Shown here: positions 32,931-43,711 of the stretch, piece after piece
Layout of the letters: each line of letters begins with the position of its first letter
How positions within the stretch are numbered: the first letter of the stretch is position 1
Assembly: GCA_014904985.1 (NCBI GenBank)
Contig: MU129050.1
Location: forward strand, 1-64,000
Direction: 5' to 3'
DNA length: 64,000 bases
Source: Hydnum rufescens UP504
Lineage: Eukaryota; Basidiomycota; Agaricomycetes; Cantharellales; Hydnaceae
Made by a program: the position numbers and the translations under genes
The notes under the pieces: generated by a model
What the model saw: the letters and a program-made list of their open reading frames with translations, nothing else
Told to the model about the DNA's origin: nothing
The model's database searches: none

Positions 32931-33592
32931 GTGGGCATAATAAGGGATCTGGCTAGAGAATGAGAAAAGAACTATCGGGAGTGCTCTTCAGATCCCCTGT
33001 AGCCTTCCCTTCTTATGTGATGAGTTGGAATAAGTTGGGTCACATCACAGGGCAAGTGGCCAGAGATATCGAATGCTCAGACAAGTGAGATATCGAAACC
33101 TCGATAGTTCCCAGCGATGAGGCACTGTGTATTCCAAAAAAAGTTAAAGTTGGTTGTAACTGCCAAGGGAGCACAGGGAGGGTGCACGGCCTCTACCTAT
33201 GACGGGGTGGGCAGAGACCAGCACAAGTCCTCCTGCACAAGAGAAAAAAACATACATCTAACAAAAAATGAGGAAGGAAATAGAAAGATCGTTAGAATTG
33301 CCAACACACACGGAGGCTGCACAGGCCTCCACGCAAGAGGCATATGAACAATGAAGACACACAAAACACATACAGAGGTGGGGAAAGACAAATATGCCTC
33401 ATGTATACTGGGTATATCGGAGACTCTTCAAGTTACCATGTGCTGCCAGGCAAACGCTACAAGAGCAGGTTCTCCAATACCACCAAGTTCAGTGCCACCG
33501 CAAGAAGGAACAGCAAATGCCAGAGTCAGTGTCATTCATACACTACAAAGGGAAATACACTTGTGAAGCAAATCAACATAAGAATGATGGAT

Positions 33593-34266
33593 CTAAGATG
33601 GAACATTGAACGATGACAGCAGGATATGTGTATTTTTCATTCCAGGCTCATCTTCACGAGGGTCCTTCAAGAAATGAGGTTCTTTAAGACCTTTCTCCAA
33701 CACCACTCTCCAAGATCCATGAAGGGTGAAACCGAAACACTTGCGAATCTCCAAACACTCCTGGAAATTGTGTCCGTCTGCTTCTGCCCACCTAGAAATC
33801 TGCCATATCCAATCATTCATTGGACCATTGGAGGGCCAAACTGATACAATAAACACTTTTTGAAGCCATGCCGAATATTGCTGTGAATCAGTAATGCAAA
33901 CCGAATCAGCCCAAGTGGTGGAGTGCCGACACTGATCTTCTCTGTCAGCCATGGTGTGGTGAAGTCAAAGACGTGCATCTTTCTCCTCTGGCTCTCAAGG
34001 TCTGCCAGAGGAAATTGAGCATGATTTGTCAGAAGCCGTGGAGGGTGCAATATGTAATCAAGAATCTCAGCCTTGAAGTCCTCTTGTGTGAGGATAGGTG
34101 GTGGGGCACAAGAGAGTAAGGATGCAAGCTCTTGCTCATTACGGGCATGTGCATATGCCTCCTCAATGTACAACAAATCCACCTTGGCAGTGTAGGGGGT
34201 GGGAACCGTATCCGACATTGCTGCATTCACGAACTGAAGGTTTCGAGCATTCATCTCCTTTGTCAC
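33593..34266 (-). pseudogene. Hypothetical KDZ-associated gene, truncated by the gypsy insertion
   Basis: Two overlapping minus-strand frames (34266-33817 and 33952-33593) join through a frameshift or intron near 33830-33850. The first has SDTVPTPYTAKVDLLYIEEA, EQELASLLSCAPPPILTQED, VFDFTTPWLTEKISVGTPPL and IRFALLIHSNIRHGF. The second has NDWIWQISRWAEADGHNFQE. I recall similar hypothetical proteins in agaricomycete genomes but know no function. The upstream end meets the 5' LTR at 34370, so the 5' exons are probably lost. Confidence 0.5.
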
Positions 34267-34369
34267 ACGGTGAAGGACATTGTCTCACAGAGACAAGTTT
34301 TTGACGTAGAGACATGCTTGGAATGGAGAATCGGCTGCCCATTTACGCCTCGTGCACCGAACCCCCAAC

Positions 34370-35003
34370 TGTCAGAGTCCGTCCGCTTTCTTTCTGTTAA
34401 CTCCGGTTTGCTTCCGGTTTGCTCCAGCCCCGTCCGTATATTCCTTCTTCTTTCCGTTTGGTTCCGGTTTGGTTCTGTCATGTTTCATTTTCCTTTTCAT
34501 TTCCCTTTGTTTCCGAGATACCCACGCTAGTACCTGTTCCTGTTCCTGCGCCCTGACCGCTCTCCTGTTCCTGTTCCTACCCCCTTGTAACCACTCCCCC
34601 TTTTTCGTGATCACTCCCTCGTAGTATAGTTATCTTGTATAAGTAGTCCGGGGGCGATATCCAGAGACCTCAGCTTTGGTCTCTCAGGATTTCCGCTACA
34701 ACTCCGGACTACAGGTTTGTCCTTGTACTTCCTTATGTTTTCTATGAAATACTCAGGATTTCCGCTACAACTCCGGACTACAGTTCTGAGTGTGTTCCAG
34801 CTAACTCCACGAGCTTAAGGACCGTCGTGCTCCTTTCTGCCTAGACCCTTCCGGGCTGCTGGAACTCTCTTCTATCTTCCTCCGTTCTCTTTATCTCAGC
34901 CTTGCCTGGATTCCTTCGGACTAAGCCGGACTTATGCCGGACCTAGTCGGACTTATCCGTGTTTATAGTTGTTTGGTGCTCTCGTCGCAGCATGGCCCTG
35001 ACA
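34370..35003 (+). repeat. 5' LTR of the gypsy element
   Basis: 634 bp, TGTCAG...CTGACA. It contains the promoter TATAAG at 34638-34643 and the predicted transcript start at about 34672. A duplicated GGATTTCCGCTACAACTCC word (34688 and 34753) is absent as a pair from the shorter solo LTR at 3738-4336. The Gag ATG (34992) lies inside its last 12 bases. Confidence 0.92.
34638..34682 (+). promoter_or_regulatory. LTR TATA box and predicted transcript start
   Basis: TATAAG at 34638 lies 34 nt upstream of A34672. The 11 nt from 34672 (AGCTTTGGTCT) are exactly complementary to 35006-35016, just after the LTR. This gives an independent reason to place the transcript 5' end at 34672. The start site itself is inferred. 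Confidence 0.65.
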
Positions 35004-36170
35004 GAAGACCAAAGCTCTCTTACGAGCCCACCATCGGGATCCCTCAGCATCACCGATTTCACTCCTACTCCTCACTCCGAAATGTCCGACGGTGCTCCAG
35101 TAGCCATTACCGCGACCACCTCCAACACCTCCTCACCCAACTCCAACAACAAAATGCCGCCCTCCGTGAGGAGCTCGACGACATGCGAAACCAGGGGACA
35201 CACGTCGCAGGTTTCGTATCAGCCGCGGTCAGCAAACCCTCCAACAAAATCCTCCCCGACCCAATCCACTCGTGAGGCCAAGGGGGCCGACCCGGAACCG
35301 TTCTCAGGAGATCGGAAGAAAACGGAGAGTTTCCTGCGCTCCGTCCGACTGAACATCGCCCTCCAACCGAGAGTCTACCCCACGGAGCTGCACAAGATCC
35401 TATACACCCTCTCCTGGATGAAAGACGGAACAGCCGGAGCATGGGCGGAGAGTCTTTCCTCTTCGTTCCTCGACCCGGAGACCCACAATCCGTACGAAAC
35501 TTTCGAGGAGTTCCTGGTCGCCTTCGAAAGTGCTTCGGAGAACCGGACCGAGAGTTCACGGCGCGATCACAACTCCGGAACCTGAAGCAAGGGAAGATGT
35601 CCGCAGAGGAGTACACCGCGCACTTCGACGCCTAGCCGGACGGACTGGCTTCGGAGAGAAGCCCTTCATCGATGCGTACCAACGAGGGCTGAACGAAAGG
35701 TTACTAGAGAAAATGCACCTCAGCAACCTGCCGGAAACCCTCGGAGGATGGCAAGACACGGCACGACGACTAGACAACCTGTACCTCCGATTCCGACAGG
35801 CCACAGCGGGCGCAAACCCCTACACTCCGAGGAACCCTCCAACATCAACGGAGAAATCCCGGACGACAGCCCCCGCTCCGAGACCAACCCCAGCTCCTCC
35901 TGCAGCAACACCTTCCTCGTCAACCTCGTTCGCCCCCATGGACGTGGATTCGACCCGGAGACAGGAAGCTCGACGTTGCTACAACTGCACGAACTCGGAC
36001 ACATCTCTCGCGACTGTCCCCAGCCACGGAAACCACGCCAGTTCATCCGCGCCACGGAGGACATCGGACGCATCGTCCGAGAAGAGCTACGGAAATTATT
36101 CCCGACTCCGAAGGACACACCGGAAACCCAGGGAGCAACTCCGCAGGGTTTTCAAAACGGTCAGCAGTGA
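34992..36170 (+). pseudogene. gag: gag of the gypsy element (frameshifted)
   Basis: The frame starts at the ATG in the LTR end (MALTEDQSS). A Ser/Pro-rich N-terminal part is followed by the capsid region (FSGDRKKTESFLRSVRLNI, then EFTARSQLRNLKQGKMSAEE and FIDAYQRGLNERLLEKM). A Pro/Thr-rich linker leads to a CCHC zinc knuckle, CYNC plus HELGHISRDC (CX2CX4HX4C). Comparison of the three frames shows one-base deletions near 35531, 35632 and 35985, the last splitting the zinc knuckle. Gag then reads into the pol region near 36170. It forms the nucleocapsid shell in intact relatives. Confidence 0.85.
35006..35016 (+). other. Self-priming type primer-binding site
   Basis: AGACCAAAGCT begins two bases after the 5' LTR and is exactly complementary to the first 11 nt of the predicted transcript (34672-34682). 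Neither end extends by another pair. The same 11-nt length and arrangement is known for self-primed Tf1-type Ty3/gypsy elements. I saw no match to a tRNA 3' end, although this was not searched. Confidence 0.65.
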
Positions 36171-39100
36171 AGGATACGTCCTGCCTGACCAACAGATTCA
36201 CCCCTCTCGAAAATTGTACATACGGAATGGGAAATGACATGTTTTTCTCCGATGATGAGAGTGATGATTCTGAAAGTGTATCCACCGATGCCGACCCCGC
36301 CGAGTTCCCCCCACCTACCATCCGCCTCCTTTCCGAAGACCCCAGACGAGCCACCGAAGTCAAGGTGAAACTCCAATCACCCCGGACTGGAGCAATCTGC
36401 GCCGGAACTGCTCTGCTCGACTCTGGAGCCACCGGAATGTTCATGGACCCGGCCTTTGCGAAAGAGAATGGCCTAGACATACGTCCCCTCGTGCGCCCCA
36501 TCCCTGTCTACAATGTTGACGGAACCCTGAACGAGATGGGGTCTGTCCGTGAGGAAGTAGAAGTCATCCTCCGAATCGACGACCACTCCGAACGGGTAGT
36601 GTTCTCCGTGATTGGATTAGGAAAGACTAAGCTGATCATAGGACACACCTGGCTCCACCATCACAACCCGGAGATTGATTGGACAACGGGGAAGATCACA
36701 CTAACCCGCTGCCCATCGGACTGCCGTGTAGTGATCCGGAAACTGCGGAATGCAGAACGCCGGAAAGGGAGAAAACGGAGAGACGCTCCGGAAACACCCC
36801 AGGAAAACCCCACTGTCGAAGAGGATATCGCCGACGAACCCCTGGAGAAAGGCGACGCTATATTTGCAGCCTACTTCCCCAGTGATAGCGAACACTCCGA
36901 GATCGTCCGAGCAACGAGTACCCCCTCTCAGAGACTGGCGGAGGCTGCCAGAGGCAACGAACCACCGAAAACCTTCGAGGAATTGGTTCCGGAGGAATTC
37001 CGAGACTTCCGAGATGTCTTCTCCAAGGACTCCTTCGACCAACTCCCTAGACGGAAACCATGGGACCACCATATCGAGTTCAAGGAAGGAACCCAGCTCC
37101 CTCCGCCAGCCAAACTCTTCCCATTGTCTCCGAGTGAGCAAAAGGAACTTGATGACTTCCTGAAGGAGAATCTCGCCTCTGGTCGTATCCGCCCTTCGAA
37201 ATCTCCTATGGCTGCTCCTGTGTTCTTTGTGAAGAAAAAGGATGGAGGCTTCCGATTAGTCCAAGACTACCGGAAACTCAATGATATCACAGTTAAGAAC
37301 GCATACCCTCTACCACTTATTTCCGACGTCATCGACCGACTCCGAGGAGCCAAAGTGTTTGGAAAGTTGGACTTACGCTGGGGCTTCCAGAATATCCGGA
37401 TGGCGGACGGAGAGGAATGGAAAGCGGCCTTTCGGACTAATCGAGGACTCTTCGAACCTCTGGTCATGTTCTTCGGACTCTGCAACTCCCCTGGCACGTT
37501 CCAGAATATGATCAACGACGTCCTCCGAGAATGGATCGACAAGGGAGTATGCATCGTGTACCTAGACGACATCTTGAGCTTTGCTAAAACTCGAGAAGAG
37601 TACGTCCGCGGAGTCCGAGGGATCCTGCAGACACTCCGAGAGAACCACCTCTTCCTGAAACCAGAGAAGTGCGAATTCTTCCGAGACCGGATCGAGTATT
37701 TGGGCATGGTGTTCACCCCGGACCACGTGGAAATGGACCCCATCAAAGTTGCAGGGGTGACGGATTGGCCGGAGCCACGGAATCTCAAGGAAACGCAGTC
37801 GTTCCTAGGATTCATAAACTTCTACCGACGGTTCATCCAGGACTTCGCCAAAGTTGCCAGACCACTAAACGATCTGACTCGGAAGGACACCCCCTTCCGG
37901 TGGGCCGATGCCGAACGTAATGCCTTCCTGAAGCTGAAAGATCTTGTCACCTCCGCCCCGATCCTGGTGTTCCCTTCCGAGTCTGGACGCTTCCGAGTCG
38001 AAGCTGACGCCTCCGGCTATGCAACAGGGGCAGTACTCTCCCAGCTCCAGGAGGACGGAAAATGGCACCCGGTAGGATTCCTGTCGAAAAGCCTGTCGGA
38101 AGCTGAGAGGAACTACGACATCTACGACAAAGAGCTCATGGCCATTATCAGAGCTCTGGAGGCATGGAGGCACTACCTCGAAGGCTCTCCGCACCCCATT
38201 GAAATTCTGACGGATCACCAGAACCTCCAATACTTCCGGTCCGCCCAGAAATTGAATCGGAGGCAAGCCCGGTGGAATATCTTCCTCTCTCGTTTCAACT
38301 TCACTCTCCAACACCGTTCCGGAACCCAATCAGGGAAGCCTGACGCCCTCTCCCGTCGATCAGACCACCCCCGAGGCGACTTCGACAACTCCGATGTTGT
38401 CCTACTCAAGTCCGACGCCTTTCAGGCACGTGCTTTAGATACACCGGAGGTCGTCATTGTGGAAGGACCAAGCCGGAGCCTGATGGCCCGGATTAAACGA
38501 GCGACGGAGATCGATGACAAGGTGATCCAAATCATCAAGGAATTAAACGGAGATGGGCCAAAGGCACACCTGAAGGACTGGGAACTCAACGGATCCACTA
38601 TCCTTTTCCGAGGACGAGTATATGTTCCGCTGGACTCCAAACTCCGCCACGACCTTGTGCACGAACACCATGACACCCCCACTACAGGTCACCCTGGACG
38701 GTGGAAGACATATGAACTCGTATCCCGCCACTACTGGTGGCCCGGAATGTCACGCTACGTCGCGACATATGTCTCCGCTTGCGACGTATGTAACCGGACG
38801 AAAACCTTCCCCTCCAAGCCTTCCGGAACGCTTCATCCAAACCCAATCCCGGATAGACGATGGCAAGTTATCTCTGTGGATATGATCACGGAGCTTCCGG
38901 AGTCACACGGATTCGACAGTATGATGATCGTTGTCGACCGACTGTCCAAACGGATTCATGCAATGCCGACAACCACTACGGTAGATTCTGCCGGAGTCGC
39001 TCGATCTCTTCCGAGACAATGTGTGGAGACACCACGGCTTACCGGAGACCATCATCAGTGACCGAGGCACCACATTTACCTCCAAGTTCATGAGGGAACT

Positions 39101-40019
39101 CAATTCACTCCTCGGAATTAAAACGAACTTCTCTACGGCATTCCACCCCCAGACGGATGGACAGACGGAACGAGTTAACCAGGAAATTGAACAGTATCTC
39201 CGGATCTTCATCAACCACCGCCAAAATGACTGGGTAGAGTGGCTCCCCATTGCAGAGTTCGCCTACAACAACCATGTTCACTCGTCCACCCGTCAGACCC
39301 TGTTCCGGCTTGACTCCGGACAAGATCCTCGTCTCGGAACCGAGCCCATCCGCCCTGGAACAATTGAGGTGGCGTCGGACTTCATCACATGAATGCGAAA
39401 GACCACGGATGAAGCCCAATCCGCGTTGCAGAAGGCCGCTGACGACATGGCCCGGTTCTACAATGCTCACCGTGCGGAGGCCCCGGAGTACGCTGTAGGC
39501 GACCAATTATGGCTGGATGCATGCGATATCTCCACTGACCAACCCACCAAAAAGTTATCGGACAAGTGGCTCGGACCATACAATGTTGATAAAATCATCT
39601 CCTGCTCAGCCATCCGCCTCAAACTCCCCACTTCAATGAGAATCCACCCTGTATTCCACGTCTCCAAACTCCGCCCTTTCCGACCGGATCCGATCGTCGA
39701 GCGTGCAGCCCACCCTCCTCCGCCTCCGGTCTTACGAGGGGGTGAAGAAGAGTACGAGGTCGAACGAATTGAAAACTCCCGGTATTTCCGCCGAAAACTC
39801 CAATACCTCGTTCAATGGAAAGGCTACCCGGCCTCTGATAATGAATGGGTCCCGAAGTCTAACCTAAAGAATGCTCTGGACGCTGTCCAGACATTCCACC
39901 GTGTTCACCCAGAAGCCCCAAGACGGATTAATGCCCTGGAGTTTGCCTCCATACCTTTCCAGACCACTCAATTCCTTACGGAACCCCCCTCAGATCTTCT
40001 GGACTGGTCGACTCACTGA
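36167..40019 (+). pseudogene. pol: pol of the gypsy element: protease, RT, RNase H, integrase, chromodomain
   Basis: The main frame (36167-39061) carries protease LLDSGATGMF, reverse transcriptase LVQDYRKLNDITVKNAYPLP and the catalytic YLDD, RNase H EADASGYATGAVLSQ and DHQNL, and the integrase zinc domain (HX3-5H...CX2C). A one-base insertion near 39008 moves the rest of the integrase core (ISDRGTTFTSKFM, FHPQTDGQTERVNQ) to another frame (39021-39392). A TGA at 39390-39392 stands where relatives have Arg. The last part (39393-40019) ends with HPVFHVSKLRPF and a chromodomain (YEVERIENSR, YLVQWKGYPASDNEWVP). This makes it a chromovirus, a group that targets heterochromatin. Two breaks mean no full product. 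Confidence 0.92.
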
Positions 40020-40102
40020 CCAGTTTACGAAACCATGGATTTATTGAACAACGGAGTTACGAAACGAAGGATTTACGAGACAAAAATTATGAGGGATATG
40101 GA

Positions 40103-41084
40103 TCACTCCACCTCCTCATCGTCGTCATCCGCACCGTCGTCATCATTGTTGCCGTCGTCGGCGTTGTCGTCATCATCGTTGTCCCCCTCCTCCTCCCTGT
40201 CACCCGACAAATCGATGATTTCACCAGTACACTGGCGCTTGCGACTACGGCCAGAATCCGAACCAGCAGCCAACTCCACTGTTCCGGACCTGATCCCTCC
40301 CCACTCTGTACGCTCCGAGACCGGACGAGTATATTCCGAGACTGCACGAGGATACTCCGACGTCGCATGAGAACGTTCCGATGCTTGACGAGGCAGCATA
40401 TGCCGCACGATTGTATCCAAGGAATCTCTCACCTCACCCATTGACATCGCCATCTGCTCCGCAGCATGCGCCTGCCTCTCCAACGCCTCCGCGGACCGCT
40501 TATGCGCCAACGCGCTCTGCTCCACAGCTACGGCCAATCGCTGCTGAACCCCTGGAGTAGAGGCACGTGCACGACCCCGCCCAGCTGTCGATGTGTCGGC
40601 TCCGGACCCTCCCTCATTGCCCAAGTTGCAACGAGCCTTGGCCAGGAAGCAGGCCTGGCATGCCCGCGCTCCGGGCTTATCCGCCTGCGAAATGCAGCAG
40701 ATCCGCTGTTGGACGCAGCGGAAGCACACCGTGGACCTGGAACACGCCACTGAGACACCATGAAAGAGGAACAGTGCATGGAACTCACGGTAAAAGTGCA
40801 GGATCCTCATGGATCCTCCTGGCAAGGTTGTCGGCCTTGGCCTTAGCCTCTGCTGCGGACTTAGCCTCTGCAGCGGCCTTGGCCTCCGCAGCGGCCTTGG
40901 CCTCCGCAGCAGCCTTAGCCTCTGCCGCAGCCCTCCGCCTCGCGGCCTCCTGCCTGGCCTCCTCCTCCTTCCGCTCCTCTTCCGCAACACGTTCGGCCTC
41001 CTCCTGGGCCTCCCGGAAGGCTTGCTCAGCCTGCTCCGCACGGATACGAGCTTCATCAACTTTAGATCTTCGGTGGTTGGACAT
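40103..41084 (-). CDS. Antisense Cys-rich, coiled-coil protein between pol and the 3' LTR
   Basis: On the minus strand the first part starts MSNHRRSKVDEARIR at 41084 and is a long charged coiled coil with AAAEAK repeats. A donor-like GTGAGT at 40788 and an acceptor TCAG near 40750 would give a 39-nt intron. The second part (40103-40750) has CFRCVQQRIC and ACQACFLAKARC, a paired CX2C arrangement like Zn2Cys6-type clusters, then helical sequence and a very acidic tail. Splicing as drawn does not keep the Cys-rich frame, so an indel or another junction must exist. Strand, position and domain order suggest a regulatory DNA-binding accessory protein. Function inferred. Confidence 0.55.
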
Positions 41085-41154
41085 AGTGGAGATGGAAGGT
41101 CTTTGGCCCTTTCCGCGGATCGATCCGTCTCGCCCGTTCGGGATGAACGGGCTT

Positions 41155-41164
41155 AAGAGGGGGG
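41155..41164 (+). other. Polypurine tract of the gypsy element
   Basis: AAGAGGGGGG lies three bases before the 3' LTR start at 41168, the normal place for plus-strand priming. Confidence 0.7.
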
Positions 41165-41167
41165 TAA

Positions 41168-41800
41168 TGTCAGAGTCCGTCCGCTTTCTTTCCGTTAACT
41201 CCAGTTTGCTTCCGGTTCGCTCCAGCCCCGTCCATATATTCCTTCTTCTTTCCGTTTGGTTCCGGTTTGGTTCTGTCACGTTTCATTTTCCTTTTCATTT
41301 CCCTTTGTTTCCGAGATACCCACGCTAGTACCTGTTCCTGTTCCTGCGCCCTGACCACTCTCCCATTCCTGTTCCTACCCCTTGTAACCACTCCCCCTTT
41401 TTCGTGATCACTCCCTCGTAGTATAGTTATCTTGTATAAGTAGTCCGGGGGCGATATCCAGAGACCTCAGCTTTGGTCTCTCAGGATTTCCGCTACAACT
41501 CCGGACTACAGGTTTGTCCTTGTACTTCCTTATGTTTTCTATGAAATACTCAGGATTTCCGCTACAACTCCGGACTACAGTTCCGAGTGTGTTCCAGCTA
41601 ACTCCACGAGCTTAAGGACCGTCGTGCTCCTTTCCGCCTAGACCCTTCCGGGCTGCTGGAACTCTCTTCTATCTTCCTCCGTTCTCTTTATCTCAGCCTT
41701 GCCCGGATTCCTTCGGACTAAGCCGGACTTATGCCGGACCTAGTCGGACTTATCCGTGTTTATAGTTGTTTGGTGCTCTCGTCGCAGCGTGGCCCTGACA
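41168..41800 (+). repeat. 3' LTR of the gypsy element
   Basis: 633 bp, the same ends as the 5' LTR, with differences that are almost all C/T or G/A. Its final word is GTGGCCCTGACA where the 5' LTR has ATGGCCCTGACA, so the Gag start codon is specific to the 5' copy here. Confidence 0.92.
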
Positions 41801-42857
41801 ATATCACGCCTTGAAGAGAACATTGCCAAGAAGATAAAGGCTCTTCGACTTCAAGATCGCACATCTGCAGACCGACTGGCTAGTCTCAAGAAAGACAAGT
41901 GGATCAACCTTCAACTCAATATACAAGTTCTTCAAGACCAGTTGCTCAAGAAGCTTCATGCACGAAAGTTTGAGCTTGCCAACTTAGAGCATGCCCACAC
42001 CAGTCAGGCCATGGGTATGTCATTCGTTATTGTCAAAGTCTGGATCTCAGAAACTAATAGGGATGAAGACCAGAAAACCAAGGCACATGTCGAAAAGGCT
42101 GTGAAGCACCAAGCACCAGGCATTGATGTGACACTGAACAAGTACAATGCCTTGCGGAAGGATATGCTAAGGGAACGGGGAAAGAATGGTGTGAAGAGGG
42201 ATGCCTATGTTCCCCAGAGCTGTCGATAGAGGGATTATACAAGTTGGATGTTGATCAGGACATATGGCAAAATGCGGACATGGCAGACTTCGAGGGAGGG
42301 AAGGTTCCACTATGGCTCTCAGATACGGAGGTTTGGGATGGGATACGGGCTGCTCAGGAGGTTAAGAGCTGTCGGGAAGAGCTTTTCCGATGTGAACAGG
42401 AGCACTCAAACCTTCATCTATGGCTTCTGAATGACTATGAGGCGGTACAATGAGTCTTTGAGTTCAGCAAAGGTATGTACTACAGGTTTAAATCCAATTC
42501 ATCTACGCTCATGGAATTATCAATTCCTAAAGATGATGAAGTTGCATTCTTTGCACTTCTTCGACTTTGCATTCTCTATGATTGGATGAAGACTTGGGAA
42601 CGGGACTTACTGGGGATTCCTGCCCTGCTGGTGTGGCTGATTGGAAAGATATTTTGGAGCCACCCCCAATCCATTGTGCCTGGGCATGTAGGCAGGGCCA
42701 GCAGGAGAATCGAAGTCGGGTTAGTATTGATGATGGTGATGCAAGCTCGGATGATGAAGATAACGTGGAATTGGAGCCAGCGGGAGAGACTGATGATGCA
42801 GACTTAGTAAATGACTTGGATCATGTCATAGGGACCAGTGACTTCTTGGATTAGACT
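41801..42857 (+). pseudogene. C-terminal third of a KDZ transposase (copy D)
   Basis: The stretch begins in frame with ISRLEENIAKKIKAL and DKWINLQLNIQVLQDQLLKK, matching 22570-22740 of the transposase in E0 (NLQLNICIVRDQILIK). It continues with KLDVDQDIWQ-like and WLSDTEVWDGIRAAQE motifs and ends with an acidic tail (SIDDGDASSDDEDN). The catalytic core is absent because the gypsy element replaces everything upstream. It cannot act. Confidence 0.8.
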
Positions 42858-43148
42858 TAGAGTAGGGGGGATGAACATGTATGACATAGTAAAGATAAAT
42901 GCTAGTAACTTCAACTAAGTGCCTTGTAAGCTACCCAAGTTGGGCCCAAGTCTCACACTATTTTCCAAGTTGATGAACTTGAACCTAAATTTGGGCCCAA
43001 GTGGACCCAAAAGCTTCTCATGCTGCTACAATTATTGATCTTTAGGCTGATGTTGGGCCAACTATCTATGGGCCTCCATAGGTACCTATTCTGCCCATTT
43101 TTCTACCTTTCATTGATAATAAAAGTGGCAGACCAGCCTGGTTTTGGT

Positions 43149-43711
43149 GTCTCATTTGGTGGGTGGTTCAGGCAATAGCCTAGAATAATAAATTATGTGT
43201 TAGTTAAAAATTAAAACAAACACAAAAAGAGCAGCCTGGACTGCTCTTTTTGCGTCATTGGGTGTGTACAATGACTTACATTATGTTAAACCACACACCC
43301 ACCACAGTGGGTGTGTGGTTTGTGTCACCACCTCTCGTACCTTCGTTTGGTTGTTTCATTTGCCCCAGTTTTGTTTGCCATGGCCTCGTTTGCCTGGGGC
43401 CACTCATTGGGCGGCCTGTTGTTGGTTTTAGTTTCAATCTGGAATAATAAAGGCTTCATTAGTATAGAAATTCACAGCAGCACAAAAAGAGTAGCTTGGG
43501 CTACTCTTTTTGCACTATTGTATCTACTGAGACAAACTTACCTTATGACCACACACCTGCATCAGCAGGTGTGTGGTCTTGGTCGTGCGGTGGGGCTGCT
43601 GCTGTTGCTGTTGCTGCTGTTGCTGCTGCTGTTGCTGCTGTTTCTGTTGCTGTTGTGTCATGGTCGGGCACTTGCCTTTCTGTTGCTGGGTGTGTGGCTG
43701 CATACTTGTGA
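43149..43711 (-). other. Element B left array, inner part
   Basis: Minus-strand introns have hairpins at about 43221-43252 (CAAAAAGAGCAGC...GCTCTTTTTG) and 43482-43517 (GCACAAAAAGAGTAGC...GCTACTCTTTTTGC) and CTAAC/TCTAG-type 3' ends. The exon nearest the palindrome contains a (CTG)n-rich stretch (43600-43660) that is absent from A and C. The poly-Cys or poly-Gln frames seen over it are by-products of that repeat. Confidence 0.65.

Larger units (their letters stand above)
34370..41800 (+). mobile_element. Ty3/gypsy chromovirus retrotransposon (7.4 kb)
   Basis: LTRs 34370-35003 and 41168-41800 (TGTCAG...CTGACA) differ by roughly a dozen transitions, about 2%. Between them lie gag, protease, reverse transcriptase, RNase H, integrase and a C-terminal chromodomain on the plus strand, plus an antisense Cys-rich frame before the 3' LTR. 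The 5-bp flanks do not match (CCAAC before, ATATC after), and the host KDZ gene is missing its first two thirds here. The element is thus probably a product of recombination between LTRs of two insertions rather than a single clean insertion. Several frameshifts and one stop make it inactive. Confidence 0.9.
28856..43140 (+). mobile_element. KDZ transposon D, defective, inserted in element B
   Basis: Inverted termini are CACCTTGGTCTGCCACTTTT (left) and CAGGCTGGTCTGCCACTTTT (right, inverted). Eight-base duplications are GTTTCGGC (28848-28855) and GTTTTGGT (43141-43148), differing by two C/T changes. It carries minus-strand accessory genes on the left (29137-34266), the last third of a KDZ transposase (41801-42857) and GGGCCC-rich DNA before the right end. 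The first two thirds of the transposase are missing exactly where a gypsy retrotransposon lies (34370-41800). A solo LTR sits at 29900-30730. Confidence 0.78.
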
